Of a stretch of DNA of 64,000 nucleotides, positions 48,390 through 61,200 are shown piece after piece; positions within the stretch are counted from its first letter, which is position 1, and each line of letters starts with the position of its first letter. The notes under the pieces are model-generated. The model saw only the letters and a list, made by a program, of their open reading frames with translations. It was not told where the DNA came from and ran no database searches. The DNA comes from Thamnidium elegans (Eukaryota; Mucoromycota; Mucoromycetes; Mucorales; Mucoraceae): positions 930,001 to 994,000 of the forward strand of contig JAIXMG010000002.1 in assembly GCA_025201345.1 (NCBI GenBank), given 5' to 3'. Position numbers and translations under genes: made by a program.

Positions 48390-49964
48390 TTACAAGGTGA
48401 ACTTGAGATCGTTTGCAACAAACTGAGCCTTCTTAGCGATCCATTCCGTAAGACCATATGCAGCGCCGCCACCGGTTTTTTTGGGAGACGAAACTTCTCC
48501 AAACAAGTTATCATAACTGTTACTAAAAATCCAACCATAATCGATACCGGGAGATCTTTGAGTGACCGTACGATCCCATTTTAAATCAGGTTCAATAAAT
48601 TCACGATAAGCCATAATATGTTTTCCAAGCGTGTTATTGTTAAACAGTTGTTTGACCGTATCAACAATATAAGATTCAAATCTGGAAGCAAGATCAGTGT
48701 TTTTAAGGAACCCATTAATTAAGACAGCTCCTGGATTCTTTTTAGGGTAGTCTCTGTAAGAGAAGTTAATAACATCAACAGGCAAATTAACACCAAACGA
48801 TCCATCATAATCTTGACCAAGATAGTACCATGTGTTGTTATTAGCATAATCTTTATAAGCACCATCATTGGTTTGCATCTCCCAGTAGCCGTCCCAACTT
48901 CCTGCAAGGTATTCCATCACCATAAAACGAAGGAATTGATCTACATCAAAAATATCTTCAAATCGGTTCACAGCAAGAGTATCAGTTACATTTAATTCGT
49001 GAAAAGCTTTAGCTAAAGGAAAGATAGCTTCAGAGCCTTCAGGAGAACCTTTACTAGGTTTGAATGAGTCGTAACCAGATGGGTCTTCAATAAATTGAAA
49101 ACCTGCACCAGAAGCACCATCATAAAGAGGACCCATCTGGCTAGGAGGGTTACCACCATAGAACATAGAACGAATATAAGAATATTCAGAAACATCATCA
49201 AGTAAATTAAAAGTACCAAATGCTTCATTATTGATAAAGTATCGAACCATATTTGCTTGATTGGCGTAAGTGCCCATGGAACGGAGACAATCGGCATACA
49301 GCTTCTCTCGCATCTGCGTAGGGTCTTCTTCCATATGACGAATCTTGAATGAGTTACGGTTGTCAATAAAATCTCCAGGAGCTAGTGTCCATCTCCATGA
49401 TTGTTTTGCATTATTATGCGTCTTACCAGCGCCAGAGATTCTTAAGGTTGCTTGGTTGAAGGTTCTTACGTAGTCTTTACCGATCATGGTAATGTTGACT
49501 GTATATCTGGTCTTGGGAACATTAATAACAAGATAATCCATCTCGGATTGAATCCCTTGTACAAAAATAGAGGGCATATAGTTTGTGTCAAATAAATCTG
49601 GACTTTCTGCGGCACGAGTCCATTGTTTACCATTGTCCAATGGGCGAGGAAGAGCTGGAATATTTGCATAAGTAATTGGGCGATCATAATATTCATTAAA
49701 GGTACTGCTTGCGCCTGCGGATAAAGTACGAGAAAAATCCTCAGACTTGGTATCAGAAACATACTTGTAGGATGTGATTGCGCCTGTCTCAACAGAGCCC
49801 GTATAGAATGGAACACCGGCATTGGGAGCTGTAAGGGTAGTCAAAGTTCCACCAACATCTACTTGAACAGACTTAGAACCAGGTGAAATAACATTGAATT
49901 GAACTGTTGCAGCTTCTGCAGATGCAAGTAAAACTGATGCGATTGAAAATAAAGAAAATCTCAT
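48390..49964 (-). CDS. cotH: Secreted CotH-family protein (spore-coat CotH kinase-like fold)
   Basis: An intronless gene for 524 residues with a clear signal peptide (MRFSLFSIASVLLASAEA). The CotH kinase-like domain spans about residues 110-460. Visible elements are RISGAGKTHNNAKQSWRW, FKIRHMEEDP, NEAFGTFNLLDDVSEYSY, the QTNDGAYKDYANNNTWYYLG segment and GQDYDGSFG. In Bacillus, CotH phosphorylates spore coat proteins; in Mucorales a subset of CotH surface proteins takes part in host cell binding. Here the C-terminus is AKKAQFVANDLKFTL, with no Ser/Thr-rich stalk and no hydrophobic GPI signal, so it looks freely secreted and not of the surface-anchored group. Several N-x-T sequons (NVT, NNT, NIT) are present. 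A role in virulence cannot be inferred. Confidence 0.9.
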   Translation of the reverse strand: MRFSLFSIASVLLASAEAATVQFNVISPGSKSVQVDVGGTLTTLTAPNAGVPFYTGSVETGAITSYKYVSDTKSEDFSRTLSAGASSTFNEYYDRPITYANIPALPRPLDNGKQWTRAAESPDLFDTNYMPSIFVQGIQSEMDYLVINVPKTRYTVNITMIGKDYVRTFNQATLRISGAGKTHNNAKQSWRWTLAPGDFIDNRNSFKIRHMEEDPTQMREKLYADCLRSMGTYANQANMVRYFINNEAFGTFNLLDDVSEYSYIRSMFYGGNPPSQMGPLYDGASGAGFQFIEDPSGYDSFKPSKGSPEGSEAIFPLAKAFHELNVTDTLAVNRFEDIFDVDQFLRFMVMEYLAGSWDGYWEMQTNDGAYKDYANNNTWYYLGQDYDGSFGVNLPVDVINFSYRDYPKKNPGAVLINGFLKNTDLASRFESYIVDTVKQLFNNNTLGKHIMAYREFIEPDLKWDRTVTQRSPGIDYGWIFSNSYDNLFGEVSSPKKTGGGAAYGLTEWIAKKAQFVANDLKFTL

Positions 49965-51484
49965 TTATATTGGTTGTAGATTAAAAAAGGAAAGAAAAAA
50001 AGAATCAGATTATACTTACAAGTACTTATATATCTTTTTTTTTCGGTGTCTTAAAACCAAAACTCATGTTTTGGCAACGCCTAAAAAGGGGGAAGATGAT
50101 ATATAGATAGAATTAAAATGAATATGAGTTCATAATCCTTATTTATTCTATGTTTATTAATAAAGGATTATTTGAAAAAGTATATCAATAAGTTCTAATA
50201 TTTGACTTATTTAGATATATAACAGGTTTTTAACTATCATTTACGTTATAGTATTAAACAACTTGTTTTTTGTTATGTTTTGATGCACGTACATCGCTCG
50301 AAACAGTTTTTCTTTTTTTATAAAAAAAAGGGGGGGGGGATATGATGAGGGGTTTCTTTACTTTAAAACTGCCATTCACACCTTAAATCTTTTTCTAAAC
50401 TTAAGAAAAAATTGTGTGGGATACTTAATTCCCCTTGAAGTGTTACCAAAAACAAACGAATTATACCTTTTTGTTTTGTACATTGCATACTTGTCATGAT
50501 AGGTACGCGCGCATTTTGTATACTTAAATATATTTGATTTTCCTACATCTATATGTCCCTGATGTACATCCCTTTACGATCAGAACAAAAATAGCACATC
50601 ATAAACATAGGAATCTTTCAAAAACTGACCTATAATATAACTGAAAATTACCACACCTTTCTTTTCTACTCTCACAGAAATTCCCGATATTTTAGTTTTT
50701 TTTTTTCTGGTTCATAAAAAGCTCTACATTATACAATTATATGTTCTCCATATTGCCATATATCTGTATTTACAGAAAAATAAAATCATTGCGTACATTT
50801 ATAACTTGAAACATTTTGACATTTTTTTATCGGAGGAAAAGTTGCGACATACGAAAGCAAAAAAAAAAAAAAAAAAAATGATATGGTTCCGTTACTGTCA
50901 ATTTCTCCTTTTTTTTTTTTTTTTTTTCAATTTTGTAGTTACTTGATTACTTTTTTTTTAAGTATCTTGATTTTGAAATATTAGCGATTTAAAATAACTT
51001 GACAAGTGATACGATGGTTACATATTTCATCATTAATGTAAACATGTCTAATAAAAGCAAAATTACTGTTTATACTCTTTTTTTAAGTTGGTCATCTAAA
51101 TATAGTGAATACCACACGTACAGCCAATAATGAAGCCATTTTTATTAAACCCATGACATTTATATAATAATGAGCTATATTTTAATTAACACATCATTCG
51201 AATTGCAATCGTTCACAAGGGAAATCTATTAAGGGGTGTCACTTTAAACCTTTTTTTCATTTCTCGAAACTTTATTTAACCGGTGATGTTGGTCGTACAA
51301 AATTAGGTTTTCTAACTTGTGTTATTATGACACGAAACTCTAGAAAAATACGTAAACATTCACCATTTGTAGGTTTCTGCCATACAACACGCTTTTTTTT
51401 TCGAATATGTTTTTATTTTTATTTTTTTTAAAATAACTACTTATATATACTAATAATAACAATTTAAATCATAACTTTAATATG
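49965..51484. other. 1.5 kb intergenic region, CotH-family promoter and HIR3 3' flank
   Basis: The left side contains the promoter of the CotH-family gene (TATA-like ATATAAGTA on the minus strand near 50025-50033). The rest holds long homopolymers (A near 50860, T near 50910, G near 50330) and no supported frame. Confidence 0.45.
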
Positions 51485-54400
51485 TTACTTGGATGTTACT
51501 ACCATAGTTTGCATTAGCAATTTAGCTTGAGCTAAAAGTATGACCCTCAAATCTTTACGGGATCTACTCTCAATCGAGACTTCTCCGTCAATGGGTAAAG
51601 CAGTTGAAAGTATATCACATTTAGCGTCATTCAAAACACCTCCAAATATAAGAGCCGCATAGCACATTCGGATCACCTTGTCCATCCCTTCTTCTTCAGC
51701 ATCATTCATTAAAATGAAACCGTTAATAGATCGTTTTATTTCGGCTATATCCTGTAGTATCGCATATAAATCAGGATGGGCAACAGACTTGTCAGCAATA
51801 ATTTCGGCTGAACTTGCAGTACAAAGTTCTTCAAACTTTGATTTATCAATCTTTGAATCTTTAATCATTTTCATGTATATTTTAGCATGATATTTGTTTC
51901 GTAATTGATCTTTTGCAACCTAGTTATAATAAAATTTGAGAAAATGATTTTTTTTTTTAAAAAAAAAGAAAAAAAAACTCATTACCTCGAAATAAGCAGC
52001 ACAAGCTTGTTTATATACGAGTTTATCATTCAGCACTGTTGTTTGAGCACGACGAAGTTTTCGACATAGGTATTTAAGCGTTTGCGTATCACCAGTTGTT
52101 TTTGCAAGATCAATTAAAAATAGGGTGTACTTGGAAATATACTTGTAATGTCTTCCTGGGCTAATAATAAATATAAGTATATTATTCCGCAGTTTATAAA
52201 TAATACTGTTCGACTTACAGTTCAAATCCAGGTTTCCAGATACTAATATAACTCTTTGTCAGAACTTTCAAATTAAATAATTTCATTATTTCGGATTTTG
52301 CTTTCTCTGCATTACGATATATATGATAGTACATCCAAGCTATCTACAGTACATAGTCAAGCTTAATTATCACTACTATAAAACCGGTTATTTTTTATCA
52401 CTTACTCTATATATAGTTCTGTGCTGCGAATTCTTACTGTCATTGACTCGCATTTCAGATAATTTTATGAATATGGCATTATACATAAGCGCACAGTCAG
52501 CAGGTAAATGCCCAGTTTGTTGATTTAATTCTTCGAATAACGATGAACATTTTTCGGCAAAGGTTTGATCATTACTAGATCCTAAAAATATAATATCTTG
52601 GTCCGCTTCATTCTGTGTATTTTTATGCAATATGCTTTCAGCCGCCAGTAGCTCTTCTACGTCCTTCGTTTGCAATTTACCCTGGTAAAAATATTTTACT
52701 AAATAGGAACAAAAGATATAAATAGGGTCGAAATCTAGCTCATGTTTTCCTGACTTTGAGCTTGTTTTAGATATAGCCTTCAAGAACCATTCAAGAACCT
52801 CCTACAAAAATAGAAGTCAATTTTTCCAATTCAGGATATTTTATTTATATTTCTGTACTTACTCTTGGGGGTCTTCCAATTTTTGCTGAACATTTACCTA
52901 TCATATAATAACATCTATAATAAAATAGTTTTAATTATATACTAAAAAAAAAAAAAAAAAAAAAAAAAGTACTTGAAATATATTGTACTTACCTCCATTC
53001 TAAATTATCTGGTATTTTATAACGAAGTGCGTGATTATACATGATGACGGATAATTTGTATATAGCTTTCGGACAAGGAGGTTGTGTTTGGATTTCTACT
53101 AATTTTCCATCTTCTCCCAGAATACGCTTCACAACATGTCCTTTAAAGGCTTCCATATCCATTGGAGAAGAAGCCATGGAGTAAGCCATAATTCCAAAAT
53201 TAGTAAATAATTCATTTTTAGCCAACTCCTTCTTTGTACGTGAATTAGCAAGGTATAAACTCCTCAAATAAGCATGGCAAGATTTCTGCATGAGAGGGGG
53301 AAAAAAAATCTATTGTCAATAATTAATCAAATTTACACAGGTGCATGAGATTTACCTTTTGGTACTCTCCGATTAAATTTTTCTGCCCTTCAATGTTGTG
53401 GGCACTCCAGTCCAATTCAACTTCGGCATGTAATTGGAAGCAAGCACCTAACTCACACCATCCATCTACATCATCAGGGTTAAGAATAAGATGAGACTAG
53501 TAATGTGAACCGCTTTAGTATCGTTTGAATTAGTCTCATGTATATATATATTTATAAAATTACCGTAAATTCTTCCACTGCTTTTTCGAGATCAATCATT
53601 AGCTTTTCGTTGCTTGCTCTAACCTTATTTTTAATATGCAGGCGCAAAGTCTTTCCTCTAATCCAAAATATCTTGTAGTATATCTCTAAAATCAGAAAAG
53701 ATGCGCGTTAGGGACGAAAAAAAGGGATATGCTAATGTCGTGTAACTTACTAGATATTTTAGTCTTTTCAAAAGGTATATTGATTGTGGGAATAATTGAA
53801 GTTCGTAACATACTATCTACAGAAGAATGCAAACCAAGATCACTATTCAAGTATGCCTGAATAACATTCTTATTGTTTTCAATTAAGGCATTGTCCACAG
53901 GTAGTTCCTCAAATAAGTCAGAGACGGTGTCAATGACATCTTTCAAATCAGCTTTTAATAACGAACGTCGTTCTAGCTTTTCAACGGCTGAATCCACTAT
54001 GAGCTCAAATAAGGGTTCTGAAGCTTTTTGGTCGAGGTCACTGTGTATGCAATGATGTTCTTCAATCGTATCAGACTCAGCCTAAAAAGTTGAATATATA
54101 TAAATATATAAAATTTAGGTACAAGGATTGCATGTTATTAAAGGAGGGAAACTTACAGCAAGGTGAACTCCGTAAAGGCAATGGTAGCACTGATAAATAT
54201 CTCTTCTGAAATGCGAGTCGTCTGCTTTAGTCAACGTGGTCATAAGATGAGTCAAGAAAATACCTAAACCAGGGCCGAGCTTATACAAATTAATATCAAA
54301 AAAGGCTGAATGATCAAAAATATTTAAACTTACGTTTGGCTGCACCGCAGACTTCTCTTTCACCAAGTTCATCATGTAATTCTTTTAATAACTCGGCCCA

Positions 54401-57400
54401 GGTAGATATAGCATCATTGACAGGTTCCCCGTAATGGCGAAGGGTATGCTGAATTAAATAGGATTGAAGTACCCAAGCCTTGATCATGATATCGTTGAAT
54501 CCATTCGATTTAGTGATTCTCGAAGGTGTATGTGGAGGCATATCAGGTATAGTAAAGTTGTTTACTAAAGGAACGAAGTCTGGATGTCTAAATATATAGT
54601 ATATAGACATTCGAAGTAATACAGAAAGTCTGTTTGCCAAGTCGATGTTCATGTCCGTGGGAAGCCAGCCTAAACAAATACGAAAGAATGCACATTAATA
54701 CTACCTCTTTTTTTTATTTTTATTTTTTTTAGAAAAGGGAAACTTACTTTTCGAATTGTCTTGTTGCGTTAACGATATCAAATTATCCATAATGCTATTT
54801 ATTAAACTTAACGACTTGAAAAAGTCAACGTCTTCATTTTTTCTCAGGTAAGGCAATTCGCATCCGTTATGCTTTCTACCGTAATCTACTAGCTGCTTGA
54901 TCAAGTAACAAAACATGTGGGAATAGCAATTCCATGCTTCTAAATTTTTATTCGTTTTCGTGTACGCTTTTGCTAGCATATTAGTCATTTGTATCATTTC
55001 ATTTGACTTGGTCAACTCTTCTGTACTCAATTTTGGTTTGATAACAGATTCTAAATCTTCTATTACGCCTTCATAGTTTTCTGAACCTAATTTTTGTTTA
55101 GCAGTTACAAATAACTTTCCAACTTCAAGCAGACTCAATTTGGCTTTAATGCTAGGTAAATCGATTGTCGAATCATACATACTATAATACTTGAAATGAA
55201 TATTGGCGCAATATATGTATACATTTATACATATCTTTTTTTTTATATTTATACCTTTTAATGTCAATTGAAATATCTTCTCTAAACAGACTTGTAGAAG
55301 ATGATAATAAAGTTTTTGATTTGATATACCAAGAATAAGCGCTCTCAATGTCATCATCGCATTGCGCTAACTTTCCTTTCAGCGACCAGTAGCGTAACTG
55401 AATCGTACATCCATCACGATTCAGTTGATCAGAATCGTTACTTTCGTGCTGCATAATACGAAAAAATATTTCGTTCAAGGTCGAAGAGAACATGATACGT
55501 TCAAGTAAACTTATCCAATATCGACTTTGGGCTACTAAGCACTCAGTCATTTTTACTTTTGATATTTTTACTAATGACGTAGAAACTCTTCTTTTACCAT
55601 GGTTACCAACAACTGGTTGTGCTCCAGCTTCTTCTGCTGTAGCCATGGTATCTCGGATTAGTCTGTCCATAAAATATTCACAGATTCTTAACAGTACCTA
55701 TAAAGTAATTTTATTTGAATAATTTGTATGTAAACTGAAAAAAGAATCACTTACCATTATTTTTCCATTTTCAGATAACCCAGGGTTAGACAGAATGCTT
55801 TCCACGAGATTAAGACCAAGAGATGTTATAGTATCCGTCATTATATTAAGAAATTTGTTATTCATAGTTGATATTGTTTTTTGTTCATTATTAATAATAA
55901 CACAATCTTCGTGAACTATAGCAGACATAAGTTTACATAAACTGTCGGTAATTCCAGAGTTATTGTTATTTAGATTAGCGATAAAATCTTTTACGGACGT
56001 AGTAGATGGTGGCCCGTTACTTTCAACGGTTGCTGATTTACTAAATAATGCCAAATTTTTCACTTTGCTATCTCCAAACATATTAGGGTCAGACCTTAAA
56101 ATAGAGAATTAATCAATTAGTTCCATCGAGCGAATTATAAATATAAATATATTTACTTTAAAAATAGATTATTTGATAAGACAGATGTATCAATATCCCA
56201 GCAGTAACTACTGCCTAGTTCTGATATTTTATGATCAAACCATTCCCAGAAAGGATTTAAAGAATCGCCATTGGTATCGGTAACAGTATACCATGGTTGC
56301 TCGCGATAAAGTGTTGGTATACTTTCAAGCTTATTATAAAACTTTTGTACTTTGTTTATAAACTCTTTTTCTTCTTCCAGCATTTTGCGTCGCGAAAATT
56401 CCTCGTTTGCTATTTTTTCAAGTTGTCGTTTAGAAGCTCTATTACAAACATGTTAAATTTAATGACTAAAGCTGAGTCAAACTATTTTACCTCAATGATA
56501 ATCTTTTTTCTTCTGCTTCACTCTCTTCATCATTCTCCGAGCCTTCTTCATTTTCGCTATTATTTTCAGTATTTTCCTCATTATCGGTTTCGTCGGTTTC
56601 TCTTTTACGTTTATTTGGATTTACTGGAGGTTCATCAGTCATATTTACATCCACATTACTTTCAATTGGGATATCGCTACTTTCATTAGTTCTAGATAGT
56701 GGATCGAGAGGGCTCTGATTTTCTGGCTCTATTGTTGGCACCAGTACGGGTGGTGGGGGCATTGATACTGAATCTATCTCCATTGGCTGACTAGGCGACA
56801 ACTTATGCTCTTCCTTCTCTACAGTAATATGAATGGCCTGGTTTATATAAATTGAATAAAATAAATTATTTCCGGTCGTCTTCGCGTTTGTGCTTCGATC
56901 ATCCGTTGATGTATCAACTACCAGTCGATTATATTCTTTCAAAAGAGATTCTACAAGAGCCGACCAATCCGGTTTCTCAAGCATAATAGGAACCGTCTTG
57001 AGGTTATCGCATTGACTTGTGAAAGAATTGTCATTAGCTCCAGAGTCCAAAATGATATTCGAATTTTCTTGTATTTTTTTTCGTAATTCTGCTCCAACAT
57101 CCCAATCAATCAAACTCAAGATTATATCGACATAACTTTCACATAAACGATAGTCGCCAATATCGTATAAGACCTAATTTTTTTTTTAAAAAACCCCCAT
57201 CAATATCAATTTCGAGTAATGTAAATCAATATGTTTCTGCTTACTGTACAAAGGCCTTCAAGGCATTTCCATTGCATCGGTGTAAAGTTACCACTTGTAA
57301 TAATTTTAATAGCATCATTAGGTTGCACAACATGTAACTTTAAAGTTCTTTCATTGCTATTGACATAAAATCCGGTTTCATATGCAAGTCGGGCAAATCG

Positions 57401-58090
57401 AAGCTTTTTAAGTGTTTGTGAAATGTGTCCAATATGATACCATAAAGTATAATCAGTAGGATCTATTTTTACAGCCTATATCAATTGTTAATAATCTTAA
57501 GCTTTTATTTATTTATCAACTTACCCGTAAATAATTATTGAGTACTTCTTCACCGAGCGTAGTATTTTCAGGATCTAGTTTATACTCTTCTTCCAGAATG
57601 GAAGCATAATTCTTAAACACGAGGAATCGAAGTGTAGAAAGGGGTGATTCCTCTACTAGATCTACATTGGCCGCAGTATTTTGCTTCTAAATAAAAAAAA
57701 GGGGGGGGGAGGGGGAGAGGGAGGTAATTTAATCGAATGTTGTCATCAAAACGTTTGGTATTTGAATATTTACTGGTTTTGGCTCTTCATTCACTAGAGC
57801 ATGTGAGGCAAGTTTTTTATATCTTTCTTTCGCTAATTCGAGTTGACCTTGTTGATGGTACTTTAAAGTACTTTGGTATGTTTCAAGTAATTGTTCTACC
57901 TGTTTGAAACAAGTTAATATAAATGCTTTCTGACGTGTAATATCGACATTACCTGAATTTCAACAGCGTCTTTTGTCGATGCAGTAACACCTTTGTTGAG
58001 TGTGCTCCAGTTGCCCTATAAATACGTGTCATATACTTGTTAATAACAATTGTTATTTTTTGAACAGCAAAGCAAATTGATAGATACCAT
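51485..58090 (-). CDS. HIR3: HIR3/CABIN1-like histone chaperone complex subunit
   Basis: About twenty exons encode a TPR-rich protein of well over 1,700 residues, the scaffold of the HIR/HIRA complex that deposits H3-H4 and represses histone genes. The first exon holds only ATG (58088-58090). After a 72 bp intron the protein reads GNWSTLNKGVTASTKDAVEIQ, then VEQLLETYQSTLKYHQQGQL, the first TPR. The strongest match to CABIN1/Hir3 is LRAVKIDPTDYTLWYHIGHI and LRFARLAYETGFYVN, then KCLEGLCTVLYDIGDYRLCES. An acidic low-complexity stretch with a KRKRE nuclear signal lies near 56490-56650. The C-terminal helices end LAQAKLLMQTMVVTSK. Many exon borders are short and approximate. The next gene stops only 135 bp upstream of this start. 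Confidence 0.88.
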
Positions 58091-58224
58091 TGTTAGTTAA
58101 TGTTTAAGCAACTGATACGTGATTTTTATTCTTAAAGCAAAAGACGAAAGAAAAGAAGCTTCTTACAAACAAAGTAGAACAAAACAAATAAAAAAAACGG
58201 TCCCAAAAAAATTTGTTTTATTAT

Positions 58225-61200
58225 TTACAATTGAGTCATGGCTTGCATTAGTACATGGTTATTGCCTTGAACAGTAACGCTTTCTGCTTGCAACCTCATG
58301 ATATCTCTTAGTTCCAAGTATAATTGGTTAATCATCGTTACAGCAGGAACTTCGATTGGCGGAATATCAAACATATCCTTCAGTTTCTTTATTTGATTCC
58401 TGAAATCATCTAATGATATCACGTAGTCCGTGCTGCCATTTTCTTCGTATGATAGATTATGGTTACTTTCGTCTAGCTATATAATGAAAAAAGTTTAATA
58501 TATATATTATTTTACACAGGATAAAAATTCTTATTTACCTTGAATGATAGATTATCTAACAACTCTTTCCATTCATACGCATTGACCATCACAATTACAC
58601 TACGCGAAGTGAATAAAAATTGCAATAACGATAAGAACATATTCCAGACCGAAATCCCGATATTTCCGGGCTAAATAAACAATATAAGATAGTTAGATTA
58701 TATTTTTCTATGATATAAAATTAATATATATTACCATGAATAAAGTAGAGGGATCAATCGTATCTAATAATCGACGAAGAGCAGGCCAGACTGTCATCCA
58801 AAAAGTAACAGAGTTTAAAACTAGAGGGCTCGTACCAAGATTCAAATGATCAAGACTTCCGCTTCTTAATTTCAAAAGCACATACACCTTCAATAGAAGG
58901 AAACAAAGTAATAATTTTTCGCTAGAAGCACTGTATGAAAAATTAAGATCTGGATTTTGGAAATCAATTCCAATTGTATTCATTGTCCTAACTAACAAAT
59001 TTGTCAAGATATTTTCATATCCAACCATGTTATACAAAATTAAATCTGACTTTTCCTTTAACAATGCTAACATAAACCAATTGAGGAAACGAAGACATTC
59101 GAGCCCTTGATCAAGCTAATATATAATAGATTAATATTTATGAACAATATATATATCTTCAAAGACATACCTTCAAATACCCGAGCATAACTGGTAACAG
59201 GTGAGGATCAGTAGCACAAACATTAACTATCAATTGAGATAAACAGCTATACACTTTGAAATCCTTCTTTGTAAATTGTTGACTAGTAGATGCTTGCTTC
59301 AAGAAACCAACAAAAAAATGACAGAGTGACTGTATTTTGCCGGCAAAAAATCGAGTGCGTGGGCGTCTATACACTACTTCACCAAGGATAGATGCTTCTA
59401 TCTTTAGATACCAGTTTTGAGTATTGAGCTTTGTATCCCATAATACCAACTCAAGAAGAGCCAACAAAGTATCCTTGTTAGGTTTGGTGTTCGAGATAAA
59501 GTTGTTTCTCAATTCTTCAATGATTACATCGGCAAAGACATTATTGGGAGGAACCCCGGGAATTGCAGCAATACTTGAATAAGCAGCCATCAATTTAGCT
59601 ACATTCTCAGGTTGAACCGTACAATTTTGAAGACCATGTTTCAAAATTGCTTGGATAGGAGGTAGTAATACAGCGTGTTGGTGAGGATGTTCCTTTAGTA
59701 AAATTGCAGACATAGTAAACATCGGGTTGATATTCCAATCAGATCTTCTCCAATCGGCAGTATGTTTAATTAAAGCATTGATAAAACCAGCATAATCATT
59801 TAAAATGTTTTCAGAATAAGGATGTGTATGTACTGTTTCTACATAACGGCTGGTATTGTATAATACAGTCGAAAATGCTTTTCTTTCCATCTGCTGTTTC
59901 ATTAATTTGTCCAATACGTCTCGAACAGGTTGGTCTCGCAGGTAAATGATCTCACCTCTAAAGTCTTCGTCGGGTATAACATCATCCTGGTCAATAACAG
60001 TGCGCAAGACAAAGAATAAATCAACGTCATTACTATATGAATCCGATACGGTTTGGTTTTTAAACATCAATACGAATAAACCAGCAACTGCAAATCGAAG
60101 GAATGCACCCTTGAGGAACTGCTTTGCTTTTAAAAAGACAGGTTCTGAATTCCGAATGCCCGACTTGGTCATCAATTTTCCTAGTGCAAGGATTTGTTTG
60201 GAAAGAACCATTGCTGTTAAATGGTCAGATCGACGTAAAAGGCATTTCAAGATTTCTAAAATTAACAGCTTGTTTTCTTCACTAATTTCTTCAGTTAAAA
60301 GATCAATAATTTGTTTCATGCAACTGACGATATTTTGTTCATATTCTCTTTCTAAAATGTTATGCTGTAAGGAAAAATAATATTTAATATAAATACATTT
60401 ATACATACATGTATATATTACTATTATTACCTTATAAACTACAATTAAGATTATTTCAAGCCATGCCTTTAACATCATATGGCCTAGTTTCGTCAAATCC
60501 AGACCGGAATTTACCATCTTTAATACTACATCAATAAAATAAACGCCAGGACTACTATTTTCTGTTAGGTTCATTTTGTTCTGAGCAATAGAGTCAGATG
60601 CCAATGTAGCTACAGTCTCTGCTGGAAGAGGAGCAAAACTATCCATAATTTTCTTTAATCCACGAATACAAGAGACCATGACTGCCACACGAGCGGGATC
60701 TTTTGGATTGTATTTTAAGGGACCAAAATCAATAGAAACTTCACCGCCATCGTTGAACATCTCACAATCCTGGAAATACATTTGTTGAACAAGAATGAAT
60801 TTCAAGCGATATATTTGAGCAGGTTCAATACTAAGATGATTACTTAACATTTGTAAAGCAAGTGTCAACATCAGCACTTTGACATTATCTGATTCCGCAG
60901 TTTGCTGGTGACGATTATGACTTTGATTACTATCAACATTGGATATATCGCTATTGTCCTTTATCTGCTCGTGATTCATGGCAGACGGTCTCGTAATTTC
61001 ATCCAAGATGTCTACAGGCGTCTTAATTTCCAGAGCTTCTAATAACGATTCCCATTGAAGAACTTGCCAGTCGGGGAATAGAGCGTTTAGCTGAATCATT
61101 AGACTTACAAGTGACATTCTTTGTCGGTCTGTAGCAGTCAAAAAGTAAGCTTCCCAACAACGGAATGCTGATCTCAAATGTAAGGTTCCAAAAGTTCGAA

